Part shown: one piece after another, positions 10,406-20,810 of the stretch
Position numbering within the stretch: position 1 is the first letter of the stretch
Layout: the number at the start of each line of letters is the position of its first letter
Made by a program: the position numbers and the translations under genes
Notes under the pieces: model-generated
Databases searched by the model: none
The model's input: only the letters and a program-made list of their open reading frames with translations
What the model was told of the DNA's origin: nothing
From: Nemertoderma westbladi
Lineage: Eukaryota > Xenacoelomorpha > Nemertodermatida > Nemertodermatidae
Direction: 5' to 3'
Assembly (NCBI GenBank): GCA_032718475.1
Contig: JAUCBJ010000657.1
Span: forward strand, 1-64,000
DNA length: 64,000 nucleotides

Positions 10406-11780
10406 GTCAGAATATTCTCTCAGCTTATCTATCTGTTTTACTATGGATTCACTACGGTGAACAAACTCAGGGACAGGATGGCCGGCTAGAGATCGGGTCG
10501 CAGCAATGAACGGGAACATCACGGGAATGTAGACGAGAGACAACCCGCAATACCATTTTAGAGTTATTCGCCCATCGCCTGAAAGGTTAGACAGCGTTCG
10601 ATCCTTGCTACCTAAGTGTAAGACCAAAAGATCAAAAGGTAGACGTAGTGACACGCTGTAAGCCCAAAATTACATCATAGGGACTGTACTGTCTTGATTC
10701 AGGAAAAACCCACAGTAGACCTTCACATTCCTACGGGAGGGAGAGAGAGCAGATACTAGTACGCAGATAGGACGTAGGCACACCGGTACAAGGCATACAC
10801 ATTGGTTAGGGTGCAGCAAACTGTACGCTTAACTCTTGCTAAGTACAGGTGTGTGTGCGACTATTTGCAGTACGACAGTGTCCATTACATCAGAACTTGT
10901 AGGCTAAGGGGTTGCTGTGTTTTCACCTGAATTGGGATTGTACCGTTCAGGCGGTAGGGCAGTTTACGCTAGGCGCAAATAAATTGAGGCTATCAGGGAT
11001 ATACTAACATCTACCGTGTCCCGCCAACGCCCTAATAGGAAGTTACCCGGACTACCTGGGTGACTAAAATTCTAGATAGGAGCCAGGATAGCTATTAGTA
11101 CCCGTACGCCTACAGTAGTAAACTAACACATCTCTTCTTAGTATCAGGGACCTGGTACCTAAAATTGCCGAATTCTGGGCGTAGTATTAACCTTATGCCT
11201 GAATTTGAGTCCTGGAAATACGCAAGAGGGGAAGGAACCTTATCATTCGTGAGTATTGGATCTACAAGTTACAAAATTAGAATATTCGTAAATGCATACC
11301 GTACCCAGTAATTATATATGTGAAGGAGCAAAACTGTTTTGACCGTTCAGAATTAACACACGCGCGTTAGAAATTATTTACACCTCAAAATATATAAAAT
11401 TAACTTTTGTCCGTACTGTGCTTTGCCCGCTAGTTAGACATCTCCAAATATCTGCCTGTGTACCTAGCTAGCGTCCCTTTTGCCCAACCATATAAATCAC
11501 ACCGCGGCAAAGTATACGAGCCCCTTAGTCCGTCAGTGAGTCAGCCTGATTTTAGGATTCGCTGCGCGGGATTTGTTTTATCGAAGTTTGTCTGCTCGTA
11601 GACTGTTTTCTGCCTCACCGGTTATAAGAGATCGATACTGCAATATATTCGCTTACTTAGAGTTTACTGTTTTGGTGAGAAGGTCAGATTTATGATTTGA
11701 TTTACAAACTTTACAGTAGGATATTGCAGGTATTGTTACCGTCTTTTCGCATAGTAGGAATAGGCGTATCTCTTCAAATA

Positions 11781-12586
11781 GTAGGAATGTGTTTTACTGA
11801 ACTACGGTTCGGTAGGACTAAAGTTATTTGAAAATTTTGTATTTTGAGGTAAAATTTGTATTTGATTAGCTAAGTGCTAATATTTTGAAATAAAATTTGA
11901 TTTGAACCGCGTGTAAAATATTTTGGAATTGAATACCGGTGTTTAAAAGGGTTTAAATACCATATTGTACCGGTACAAAATTTTTCGTAAAGTAAAACCT
12001 AACTCTTTTGTTTTTCAGGATTCAGAACTCATTTCTAGACTGTAACGGGAGCAAGACCGTGTTTAGCAAGTTTGGGAGATAGATAACTCAACAACTTTGG
12101 TTGGGAAAATCGCGTTTCGTCCGCAACGTTAAAAACGGAAAGGTTCACGTTCGGTTTGTATCTGGGAATCTGTTTTTCTGGAGAATTATTGGAGTGGGTG
12201 AGTTTGAAAAGTTGCATAAATAAGTTAGGCAATACCGTATTAGTTAAAATTATTGTGGGTTCCACTGTCTCAAGTATTTATGCATTCCGTATGATTTCTT
12301 TGTTCATTGCTGAATTAGTCCGTATTATTGTATTTAATTTACCTTTTGATAACGCATATCGTTATCCGATTTATTTGTTATAAAATTGGCCGCTAGGCTA
12401 ATTTTATTATATACTTATTCCGTGACATTCATTTGCTGTAAAATTGGCCGTTTAGGCTAATTTTATCCATCTGCTATAAAATCGGCCGGTAGGCTAATTT
12501 TATATGACTGTAATTAGTACCGTTTTATATAAATACGGTAAACTCGATACTTTGACACTCACTTCACTTGACTTACAACTACTGAA
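11781..12586 (+). other. Untranslated leader of element B
   Basis: About 800 nt between the 5' LTR and the gag ATG, without a recognisable coding frame. It begins GTAGGAATGTG, repeating part of the LTR end, and no TGG-starting primer-binding site follows. Three hairpins occupy its last 210 nt. Confidence 0.6.
12381..12502 (+). promoter_or_regulatory. Three tandem RNA-type hairpins before the gag start
   Basis: The pair TAAAATTGGCC / GGCTAATTTTA occurs three times: 12381-12406 (loop GCTA), 12439-12465 (loop GTTTA) and 12477-12502 (loop GGTA, with TAAAATCGGCC as left arm). In RNA the first two stems pair over all 11 positions with one G-U wobble. The third has one C-A mismatch. Pairing by G-U and the changing loops argue for structure acting in RNA. 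They lie 85-205 nt before the ATG, where packaging or translation signals of retroelements often sit. The function is unknown. Confidence 0.8.
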
Positions 12587-15500
12587 ATGAGTGACAAACA
12601 AGACTATACAAAGAATACACAAACCGACTATGACTCGTGCAACGGAGATAAGTCAGCAGCGGAAGAACAACAGGGGAAGACTCGCGAGCCTACCGAACCT
12701 ACACCGTGTGCGTCACCAGTACATCCAACGGGAGTACCGGATGCCGTAGTACGAGGCGACGGCAGGACCGAGGACTTTCTAACTGTTCCGCAACCTAGAT
12801 ACAGGGAAACGGACATGGTAAGTTCAGCAGGAAGCACAGAAAGTGTGGTTAGAAGCGTCGGTGGATACATGGCGCATATTACCAGGAGTATTGGAGAAGG
12901 CCAACGCATATTAGACGGGTTGACCGCTCCGATGTCTCGATTCGAGTTCTACACCCTCCAGGTTAGAGTACAGAGTAAAGTATATAAGTCCGTAGATAAT
13001 CTAGTTGGCCTACAAGATCTAGCTAGACAGAGACAGGACATGGATACCCAACTTAGAATCCTCGAGAAACTAATGATCACTAGAGAGAAACTGATTCAGT
13101 TTAAGTCGACGATTAGACAGATACAACAGGAACAAGCGGACCAGTTGTTAGGTGAGTCAGTTTCGGACGAATTATTACAGCCCGAGGAAGAACAGGAACT
13201 GTACCGACTGGATGGACAATTGAAACATCTGACGGACCACTTACATATGTGCGGCGAAGACGTCGGCGATTTGGAAACCGTGCCGGAATATACGAGGGAA
13301 ACTTCACCTGTACGAATCGAATCGGCACCGGGAATACTGGATCAATCTCTGGTGAGTATTCATAGCGAAATCGGCGAGGGAAGTATGGCTACGTCAGAAA
13401 TTGCTCGACAACAACAGCTCTGCAGACAACAACAGGAGATGGAGGAACAAACTCAACTTCTAATGCTACAAGCAGCTGTAGAAGAAGAGAAGCTACGCGT
13501 TGCAAATATAGCAAGAATCTCCCATCTGCAAGAACAAGCCGAGTTGGAAGCAGCCGAGATGGAAAGGTTAGAGTTGGACATTGCGCAACAAACAGCAGCA
13601 GCGGCAGCGGCTGAGTCAGAGCGACAAGCGGCAGCAGCAGCGGCAGCGGCTGAGTCAGAGCGACAAGCGGCAGCGGCAGCGGCTGAGTCAGAGCGACAAG
13701 CGGCAGCGGCAGCGGCAGCGGCAGCGGCAGCGGCGGAGTTAGAGAGAAACCGGTTAGTTTTAGAAGCCAGAGCAGAGATGAAGACACGGCAAATAAAGGC
13801 CCAGTCAGCTATACGACAAGCGGAACTCGAGGCGCAACAACAACAAACGGAACAACACGAGAAAGAAGTTAAACTTCGTTTCGAACTCGAGAAGAAGGCG
13901 AGAGAATTAGCCAACGCCAAGGAAGACCTAGATCTACAAGCCCGCGATCGATCGATGAGATCTCGAGACGGACATGACTTGGACCAAATAGAGGTAAGAC
14001 ATCGCCAAATTCAGGAACGGAAGAAGGAAGGAAGCGTAGGAGCACCCGGACGGGAACGACAATTAGTAAAGGACTTGTGTCAACGATTCCCACAGGTAAC
14101 TCATATGTTTGCACCGGTTACGACTAAGGAACCTGTTTCGATTGCGGGTAGTAGTAACATTTCTCCTATCCATGGTGCGACGGAACACAGGTTTGTTATT
14201 CCGGACGAGTTTACACCGCCAAGAGCAACGTCGTCGCCTATTCCGAAAGTCAAGGTAAGTAACCCACCGATTACAGATCGTAGTAGTTTATTAGTCGAAC
14301 CTGTATTACTGACGACTAAACAGGTGAGTCCACCTCTGACGCCAAAACCTGTTACACACTACGCTTACCCAATGACGTTTAGGCCAACAAGGCCTTTGGA
14401 TTCAAACGCTGTTACTCGACCACCGGTTCAGTCTACGACTGAACCGACTTCGAGGAAGACTTGTGAGCCTACCGAACAACGGAGAACAGTGGATACGCGA
14501 CCATTCAATCAATTTACATCGCAATCTACGACTTCGAGGAAGACTTGTGAGCCTACCGAACAACGGAGAACAGTGGATACGCGACCATTCAATCAATTTA
14601 CATCGCAATCTACGACTTCGAGGAAGACTTGTGAGCCTACCAAACAACGGAGATCAGTGGACGATGTTCCGAAACGAAACGTTAGAATTCGAACGACACA
14701 ACGGACGCGAGCACGTCGACCACCATATCCAGATGATAGTAGTACTTCGAGCGAATCGGATTATCCGAAACGCGAGGTATTTAGAACAGGGGCGGCCGAT
14801 GAATATAAACGCGAGCGTTCAGACAACTCCTTTGTAGACAATCCTCCACAGAATACACCGACACAGAAGGCGTTACCACCAGCGGGCGCGATCGGTGCAC
14901 AACAGTTCGCCGACATTGTCAACAAGTTGGCCCGGATTGAGGAACGTCTGGAGGAAGGTTACACCGACAGTTCGAGAAATTCCGAATTCGAACACAATAG
15001 ACACCCGAAGGAACCACAAAGACCGGTACCTTCAAACCCCACATCGTATCAGGGAAAAGCGCCCAGAAGGGAGAACATCAACCAGGTTACCAACCAAGGA
15101 CGCGAAACTCTGAACGTTGCCGAGGAGATAGCGAAATTCGCAGCCAGACAAGGATTGCCGGTGCAACAACCACCGAAGTTTTCCGGTAGCTCAAAACACT
15201 GGCATACCTTCGTAGACTATATCGAATCCCAGATCGCCGTGTGCGCCTTTACATCACGGGAGAAGTTCAATTACCTGCTTCAAACGTTGTCAGGAGAACC
15301 TAAACGTTTGGCAGAGACCTTCGTTGGTGTACCGGACGCTTTCGAACTAGCGTACGATCGTTTAACTTCGATATACGGAGGTACAGTTAGTATGGCCAGG
15401 TCAGTAATAGAGGAACTCTGTAAGGGAGGGGCTATCACTAAACCCGTCGACTTACTAAAACTAGCTGACGAGATCAAGAACGCTATCACTACCTTAAGAT

Positions 15501-18500
15501 CAATTGGACAACTTGATTACGGGAATACCCCTACAGTCCTATTAAAGATCATAGGACGACTCCACCATCGACTTCGTCGGGAGTGGAGAAAGGTCGAATA
15601 CCAGCGAGAGGAGCGGGGAGGATTCTTAAAATTAGAAGATGTGTACCTTTTAATATCCAGGGAGGCGGTAGTAGAAACTCGATCTAACTACACCGACCAG
15701 CACATCGTGGCAGAAGGAATCACACTGCCATCCTCCAACCGACAAAAACCCCAGACAACATCCACTAAGACAGCCACTTACGCCACACCGACGGAATCAC
15801 GACAATTCTCAGACGGTAATAGAGTATCTGCGCCCATTGGGACGAAACAGACGAGACAGCAACTCAGCGCCGACTTCAGTGGCTGCCAATACTGCGAGCA
15901 TCTAGGTAAGCGGTATATCGGTCACAAGTTACGAGGTTGTCGACAATTTCGCGAGTTGAACTCGGAAGAACGACGGCTGCAAATACGGCCATTGGACTCT
16001 TGTTGGCGGTGTACGCGACACGGACACGTCCGTAAAGATTGCCCAAATACCGACACTTGTCCATCCTGTGGACGCAACCACGACGGTCTGCTCCACACAG
16101 ACAGCCACACGCCGACGAAACGCTTCGCCAGGGAACACCCGGAAGCAGCAGCGAGATGTGATGCGGCCTACCGAAAACGAGAATCGAAAACGACTCCAAC
16201 CTTCGTGACCCATATTGAGGATTGCTTCTCAGAACAATCCGGATCGTCGGACGAAGAATCAGAAAACGACGACGAATATTCCAATGGAGACGAACAACCG
16301 TCGATCGCGCTTCTAACCACTGACCAACTGAAGGGATTCAGTGTAATCCCGATTAAGATCACTGGCACAAAGGGGAGTAAGAGGATCTACGCGATTCTAG
16401 ATTCAGCCTCATCTCACAGTTACGTGGATGAAAAGATAGCTGACGTCGTGACGGATCTCAGACAAGGTAAACACGTCAGTTATACAGTAAGTAGTATGCA
16501 CGGACAGCGTGCAATACCAGTGACACGAGTTAAGTTGGACTTAGACTCTCTTCTTCCAAAATCGCAACACAGCGAGAGGGAGAGGTCTTTGTTACCATTT
16601 AGAGATCTAACCTTTGCGGCCACGAAGGACTTTAGTAACCTACTAGGTCCAGTGCCGGAACAATCTCTGGAGGACCGTAAGTATTTCAGACACCTTGGTG
16701 TACCCGAATGTCCTGTCAATTATAGATCGGTAGCAATGCTGATCGGGACGGACCAATTCAACCTACATCAGGTGTGGGAAACCAGACCATCGGCAGTTGT
16801 AGCGGGAAACGCATACGCCTGCAGAACGCCGATAGGGTGGTATACTCGAGCGCCTGTGCGCACACTAGACGTAAGTGACGAGGAAGACGATGTACAGAGT
16901 ACATGTAGTTTATTAACTACAAATTCAATTCATTCCTTTTCACACGACGTGAACCATACTACGCTACAGTCGACAAAACATGACAGACGGGTAACTAGTA
17001 TGATAAGTCACAAGGAGCAGCTAACCCACAAGGTGAGTTTAGAACTTGGGGGGAAGACGAGTCAGCTAGAGATTCCATCGACGACAGATGATAGGCTTGC
17101 GAGTCTACCTACCCCAATAACCTCAACAGTGCCCGTCGATATCGACGATGACGCGTTGAAAATTCATCAGTTGGAACAAGCGGACCTAGATAAAGAATTA
17201 ACGGAGAAGACTATCAGGTGGTTAGAACAAGATACAGCTGAACCTGGTAGCTACGAACCTTGTATGTCGGAACAGGAGAAACAATCTCTAAAGATCATGG
17301 AAGATACTATCCGACAGACGGAGGACGGACATTACGAGGTGGGGATGTTATGGCGTAGCCAAAGTCCTAAACTTATAAATAACTACCCACTGGCTTTGAG
17401 ACGTCTACACTCAATACGACAACGTCTATTAAAGGACGAGAAAGCCCATCTGCAGTACAACACTCAGATGGAGACGTATTTGACTAAAGGATACGCTATC
17501 CGAATGACTAACCCGGAGCGAGTGACCGACCAAACATACTACCTGCCACATCACTATGTGAGACATCCCGACAAACCAGATAAAGTACGCGTAGTCAATG
17601 ATTGTGCGGCTCTATTTGAGGGAATGTCCCTCAATAGTGAGTTGATGGATGGACCGAACATGAATAATTATCTTATGGGGGTGATTATGCGCTTCCGTCA
17701 GCGTCAAGTAGCCTTTACTTGCGACGTTGAAGCGATGTTTCACCAAGTAAAGGCGTTAGAGCGAGACAGAGACAGTTTGCGGTTCCTCTGGTATCCGGAA
17801 GGAGACTTAAGTCTACCACCAGCGACTTACCAAATGCAAGTTCGCGTTTTCGGTGCCAGAGACAGCCCAAATTGTACGATGTACGCCCTGAAGCAAGCCG
17901 CTAGAGATCAGAAACATCTATATGACCCAGAGATAATTAAAATCGTAGAACGTGACTTTTACGTCGATGACGGTTTACAGAGTTGCGACACAGTAGAACG
18001 TGCTACAACAGTAGCACATCAATTACGGGACTGCTTGGCGGGCGGAGGTTTTAACCTCACCAAATTCGCCTCAAACAGTGCCGAATTAGTAGACTCATTC
18101 GGAACTACTGAGCGTGGAGGTGGTGACATAGACCTAGAGTTCGAACCACTACCGACGACTAAGGTGTTGGGGCTCTTTTGGGACCCAAACACAGACAACT
18201 TTCGAGTGAAGGTGAGACTGGACAGTCAAGGAAACACACTGACCAAGAGATCATGCTTGTCAAAATTGAGCCGATTGTTCGATCCGTTAGGATTCATCAG
18301 TCCAGTGATACTGCAAGCCCGCATTTATATGCGCAGTATATGGAAGGATGGACTAACATGGGACGAGCCGATCTCATCAGACCAAGTGGACTTATGGAAG
18401 ACCTGGGAGGCGGAATTATCTTCGCTAGAGGATTATTCCATACCCAGGGTTTACTTTCCATTACAAAGTACATTTCCTGACAACTTGGAACTACACTGTT

Positions 18501-18724
18501 TTTCTGACGCCAGTGATAACGGTTTTGGTGTGGCAGCGTACTTGCGCAGACAAGTAGAATCAGACGAGTTCGATGTTTCGCTCATTACTTCCAAGGCTAA
18601 GACCATGCCTACTAAGTATATGACGACACCACGAGCCGAGCTACAAGCCGCGACCCTGTCAACCACCATCGTGAACCTCATACAGAGAACTACAGTCGAG
18701 TTTACAGATATTTTATTGGACTGA
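12587..18724 (+). CDS. Element B gag-protease-reverse transcriptase polyprotein
   Basis: A 2045-codon ORF from ATG 12587. Residues about 135-470 are charged, Gln-rich and probably coiled coil, with an Ala-rich insert built of tandem AAESERQ-type units (335-385). Residues 618-690 hold three in-frame copies of a 28-residue unit. A DUF1759-like Gag domain lies near 860-1030 and a Cys/His knuckle region near 1100-1175 (CWRCTRHGHVRKDC, CPSCGRNHDGLLH). An aspartic protease follows, with ILDSASS near 1271. The BEL/Pao reverse transcriptase spans about 1610-1870, with FYVDD near 1791. RNase H starts near 1968 (CFSDASDNGFG). The ORF ends at TGA 18722-18724, inside RNase H. The natural continuation is in the next frame, so about 18710 holds either a +1 frameshift site or an inactivating one-base insertion. 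Confidence 0.9.
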   Translation: MSDKQDYTKNTQTDYDSCNGDKSAAEEQQGKTREPTEPTPCASPVHPTGVPDAVVRGDGRTEDFLTVPQPRYRETDMVSSAGSTESVVRSVGGYMAHITRSIGEGQRILDGLTAPMSRFEFYTLQVRVQSKVYKSVDNLVGLQDLARQRQDMDTQLRILEKLMITREKLIQFKSTIRQIQQEQADQLLGESVSDELLQPEEEQELYRLDGQLKHLTDHLHMCGEDVGDLETVPEYTRETSPVRIESAPGILDQSLVSIHSEIGEGSMATSEIARQQQLCRQQQEMEEQTQLLMLQAAVEEEKLRVANIARISHLQEQAELEAAEMERLELDIAQQTAAAAAAESERQAAAAAAAAESERQAAAAAAESERQAAAAAAAAAAAAELERNRLVLEARAEMKTRQIKAQSAIRQAELEAQQQQTEQHEKEVKLRFELEKKARELANAKEDLDLQARDRSMRSRDGHDLDQIEVRHRQIQERKKEGSVGAPGRERQLVKDLCQRFPQVTHMFAPVTTKEPVSIAGSSNISPIHGATEHRFVIPDEFTPPRATSSPIPKVKVSNPPITDRSSLLVEPVLLTTKQVSPPLTPKPVTHYAYPMTFRPTRPLDSNAVTRPPVQSTTEPTSRKTCEPTEQRRTVDTRPFNQFTSQSTTSRKTCEPTEQRRTVDTRPFNQFTSQSTTSRKTCEPTKQRRSVDDVPKRNVRIRTTQRTRARRPPYPDDSSTSSESDYPKREVFRTGAADEYKRERSDNSFVDNPPQNTPTQKALPPAGAIGAQQFADIVNKLARIEERLEEGYTDSSRNSEFEHNRHPKEPQRPVPSNPTSYQGKAPRRENINQVTNQGRETLNVAEEIAKFAARQGLPVQQPPKFSGSSKHWHTFVDYIESQIAVCAFTSREKFNYLLQTLSGEPKRLAETFVGVPDAFELAYDRLTSIYGGTVSMARSVIEELCKGGAITKPVDLLKLADEIKNAITTLRSIGQLDYGNTPTVLLKIIGRLHHRLRREWRKVEYQREERGGFLKLEDVYLLISREAVVETRSNYTDQHIVAEGITLPSSNRQKPQTTSTKTATYATPTESRQFSDGNRVSAPIGTKQTRQQLSADFSGCQYCEHLGKRYIGHKLRGCRQFRELNSEERRLQIRPLDSCWRCTRHGHVRKDCPNTDTCPSCGRNHDGLLHTDSHTPTKRFAREHPEAAARCDAAYRKRESKTTPTFVTHIEDCFSEQSGSSDEESENDDEYSNGDEQPSIALLTTDQLKGFSVIPIKITGTKGSKRIYAILDSASSHSYVDEKIADVVTDLRQGKHVSYTVSSMHGQRAIPVTRVKLDLDSLLPKSQHSERERSLLPFRDLTFAATKDFSNLLGPVPEQSLEDRKYFRHLGVPECPVNYRSVAMLIGTDQFNLHQVWETRPSAVVAGNAYACRTPIGWYTRAPVRTLDVSDEEDDVQSTCSLLTTNSIHSFSHDVNHTTLQSTKHDRRVTSMISHKEQLTHKVSLELGGKTSQLEIPSTTDDRLASLPTPITSTVPVDIDDDALKIHQLEQADLDKELTEKTIRWLEQDTAEPGSYEPCMSEQEKQSLKIMEDTIRQTEDGHYEVGMLWRSQSPKLINNYPLALRRLHSIRQRLLKDEKAHLQYNTQMETYLTKGYAIRMTNPERVTDQTYYLPHHYVRHPDKPDKVRVVNDCAALFEGMSLNSELMDGPNMNNYLMGVIMRFRQRQVAFTCDVEAMFHQVKALERDRDSLRFLWYPEGDLSLPPATYQMQVRVFGARDSPNCTMYALKQAARDQKHLYDPEIIKIVERDFYVDDGLQSCDTVERATTVAHQLRDCLAGGGFNLTKFASNSAELVDSFGTTERGGGDIDLEFEPLPTTKVLGLFWDPNTDNFRVKVRLDSQGNTLTKRSCLSKLSRLFDPLGFISPVILQARIYMRSIWKDGLTWDEPISSDQVDLWKTWEAELSSLEDYSIPRVYFPLQSTFPDNLELHCFSDASDNGFGVAAYLRRQVESDEFDVSLITSKAKTMPTKYMTTPRAELQAATLSTTIVNLIQRTTVEFTDILLD
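14454..14665 (+). repeat. 84-bp in-frame tandem repeat in gag of B
   Basis: An 84-bp unit (28 codons, containing RKTCEPTEQRR) is repeated: its GGAAGACTTGTGAGCCT core starts at 14454, 14538 and 14622. The copies are almost identical, so the expansion is recent. Length is a multiple of three and keeps the frame. The core is the same motif that recurs elsewhere in element B. Confidence 0.9.
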
Positions 18725-19583
18725 CGCGACGTTGGTTTTATTTTACATAAACAACGACACACTCGAATTCAAGACATTCGTAGCTAACCGTCGCGCGGAA
18801 ATTCTAGACCGTTCAATAAAAGAGGATTGGCGACATTGTCCCGGACCACAAAACCCAGCTGATATTGCGTCGCGAGGAATGATGCCTGAGGAATTCTGTA
18901 AACCGGAGAACAAAGAGTTTTGGCAACACGGACCCCAGTTCTTGCAGAAATCGACACAAGATTGGCCTCCGTTATACGACAACAAGTCCAACACCATTCC
19001 TAAGGACGCCGAAATCAAGAAACCAAAAAAGGGGAAGACAAAGAAAAAGACGACGGCGGCAAAACTCAAGAACAAACCGAAGGCGAAATGGAAAGATATA
19101 ACTTCAAAGGTCAAGAGAGGAAGACTTGCGAGCCTTTCTACACCAGACATATCGCCAGACGGTCAACCAGACACGTTACTAGACGGTCAACCAGACGTTT
19201 TGACAGACATATCACAAAATGTTCCACCAGACGCTAGTAACACACTGACAAACAGTAAAGCCGCAGTTTCTCTATTGGAGCGGCCTTCTATTGACAAACA
19301 ACTAGATACGTTACCAGGCGTATCGCCAGACACATTACTAGACAGTCGACTAGACACTAGTAATGTATTGACTAACAATAAAGCCGCAGTTTCCCTATTG
19401 GAGCGGCCTTGTATTGACAAACTACCAATTTTGACACACTTGAGCAACCATAAGCACGGTGAAACCTCATGTATTACAGATGTGGGTAGTACCTACGCTA
19501 ATGTAAATACAGGTGTCACTTTGCGCTCAAGAGACATACCGAACTTGCAACCTATGGTACCTAAAGAGGTGAGGTCTCTATAG
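18711..19583 (+). CDS. Element B RNase H end plus repetitive Pol tail (shifted frame)
   Basis: This frame continues the Pol protein: FYWTDATLV begins at 18711, followed by the usual BEL/Pao features FVANR, NPADIASRG and WQHGPQFL (to about 18930). The first ATG-like codon is not needed if the ribosome shifts at 18710. After the conserved part comes a Lys-rich stretch and a low-complexity tail with repeated SPD/PDTLLD and KAAVSLLERP units, ending at TAG 19581-19583. That tail is not typical of BEL/Pao Pol and could be a linker before integrase. The 28-bp motif copy at 19112-19139 lies in it. Confidence 0.7.
   Translation, partial: FYWTDATLVLFYINNDTLEFKTFVANRRAEILDRSIKEDWRHCPGPQNPADIASRGMMPEEFCKPENKEFWQHGPQFLQKSTQDWPPLYDNKSNTIPKDAEIKKPKKGKTKKKTTAAKLKNKPKAKWKDITSKVKRGRLASLSTPDISPDGQPDTLLDGQPDVLTDISQNVPPDASNTLTNSKAAVSLLERPSIDKQLDTLPGVSPDTLLDSRLDTSNVLTNNKAAVSLLERPCIDKLPILTHLSNHKHGETSCITDVGSTYANVNTGVTLRSRDIPNLQPMVPKEVRSL
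19112..19139 (+). repeat. 28-bp motif copy shared with 22824-22851
   Basis: This 28-bp stretch in the coding tail is identical to 22824-22851 in non-coding DNA after integrase. Its core, GGAAGACTTGCGAGCCT, recurs with one or two changes at 12675, 14454, 14538, 14622, 22831 and 25346. Here the core is read as GRLASL. In gag it is read in another frame as KTCEP or KTREP. Confidence 0.85.
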
Positions 19584-20810
19584 GGGTGCCATAAAAAGGC
19601 GGCGGCGGACTCGTGAGGGTCTGGGGGCACGTTAAATTGGTTGCTAAGTGCAAGGGAGATACTTAAGGCCCTCGTGTCTAACGAACCATGAATTGCCATG
19701 GTGCCGTTGTACCGTCTAGTCGGCCTGTTGCCGTACTGCCAGTCCTGTACACAGTAGGGGTGGTGGCATGGCGTGATTTGTGGCTCATGTGGTATGAACT
19801 ATGTTTTGTATGTGGGCGATCAGTGGCAGTTTGCTTGGGGCTTGGATGGTTCCATTGACCGTCAGCTGTTCCGTTTTTTTGATACTATATGTTATTGTCT
19901 CCATGTTCAGCTGATTGGTCTTTGGTGGCATTGGAATAAACCGTCGGGTCTTGAGTTTTCTGTTACTGTGGGTATGTGAGTACACGTGATTGTATGTGTG
20001 GCCACTGCGAGTAGGTATGGGAACCCTTGTCAGTTGGACAAGACGCCGCTGGTATTAGTAGGACCATACTTTACTGCACCCCAGCATACTTTGTGCACAC
20101 AAAGTTATTTTACCCTGTCGGTAAAATAAAGTACTCTCGATTTGCTGCCGATCGATACAATTTTGTCCCCTCTGAATTTGTCCCTTCCGATTTTGACCCC
20201 GATTTTGTCTTTACCCGATTATGTCTTCTGTGTGTGCATGGTATGTGTCAGATTTTGTGTTTACCGTAGTGTACTTGATTTCGTGAACATCTGTTGAGTA
20301 CACGTGTACAGGACGGGTAAGTGGTTACTTGTTCCTAGCTTTCGAGCTAGTCAATATTGTTTGTGGAACTTACTTCCCCTCAATATTGCCGGCGAGGCAG
20401 GTGAAAACGTGTCAAAATTCCATGTTGGGTAGCGCAAGCCCACTTGGGACAAGACCGTCGGTTAGGCCCAAGGGCGACCTTGGTGCTCGATCGCTATCGA
20501 CTGGTCCACCTGCCGGTTGACTCTTTGTTATACTTTGAGTTGGCTCAATGTACAGTCAGGCCACAGTAAGTTGACAGTAGCCGCCCATCTGGCTACACGT
20601 TCGACGAGCTGTGCTGGTGTGATCGGGGGACCGAAAACAGAACCCGGGAAGCATCAGGCCACCCTCCGGCCCGGTCTGAAAATAACATCAGTAGGACTGG
20701 CCCCAGGGGTGGTGGAAAGGTGTCCGCCTCATGGGTGCGCCTCGGAGTCATCAGAGAGGAGCCCAGAAGGACGCAAGTGGAGACCTGGGATTAATGTCGG
20801 CAGAAAAATA
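19584..20810 (+). other. Unexplained stretch inside pol of element B
   Basis: Between the stop at 19583 and recognisable integrase-side sequence there are about 1.2 kb without BEL/Pao homology. The first half is G- and T-rich with stops in all frames. An open frame begins at 20517 with a TTG and runs into integrase, but its first ~95 codons do not look like Pol. The donor-like AAAGAG|GTGAGG at 19568 suggests an intron, but the best acceptor I see (CGGCAG near 20812) does not keep phase. A secondary insertion without clear ends is the other possibility. Confidence 0.4.

Larger units (their letters stand above)
9866..11780 (+). repeat. 5' LTR of element B
   Basis: 1915 bp starting TATAGAATTATA and ending CTTCAAATA. 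It is nearly identical to 25662-27576; visible differences are at 10494 (T versus C), 11417 (G versus A) and two A/G changes near 11690-11705. It holds a pol III-like A/B box pair near its start, a TATA box at 10275 and AATAAA at 10400. If these are used, R is short and U5 is unusually long (about 1.35 kb). Confidence 0.93.

Noticed and set aside
10217-10654. Open frames of 90 and 99 codons inside the B LTR, repeated at 26013-26450
   Set aside because: They recur only because the LTR is duplicated. They overlap on opposite strands across the TATA box and polyadenylation signal and resemble no protein.
13389-13920. Minus-strand frames of Leu/Pro or Ala/Ser repeats at 13.4-13.9 kb
   Set aside because: Reverse translations of the Ala/Glu/Gln repeat inside gag of element B.
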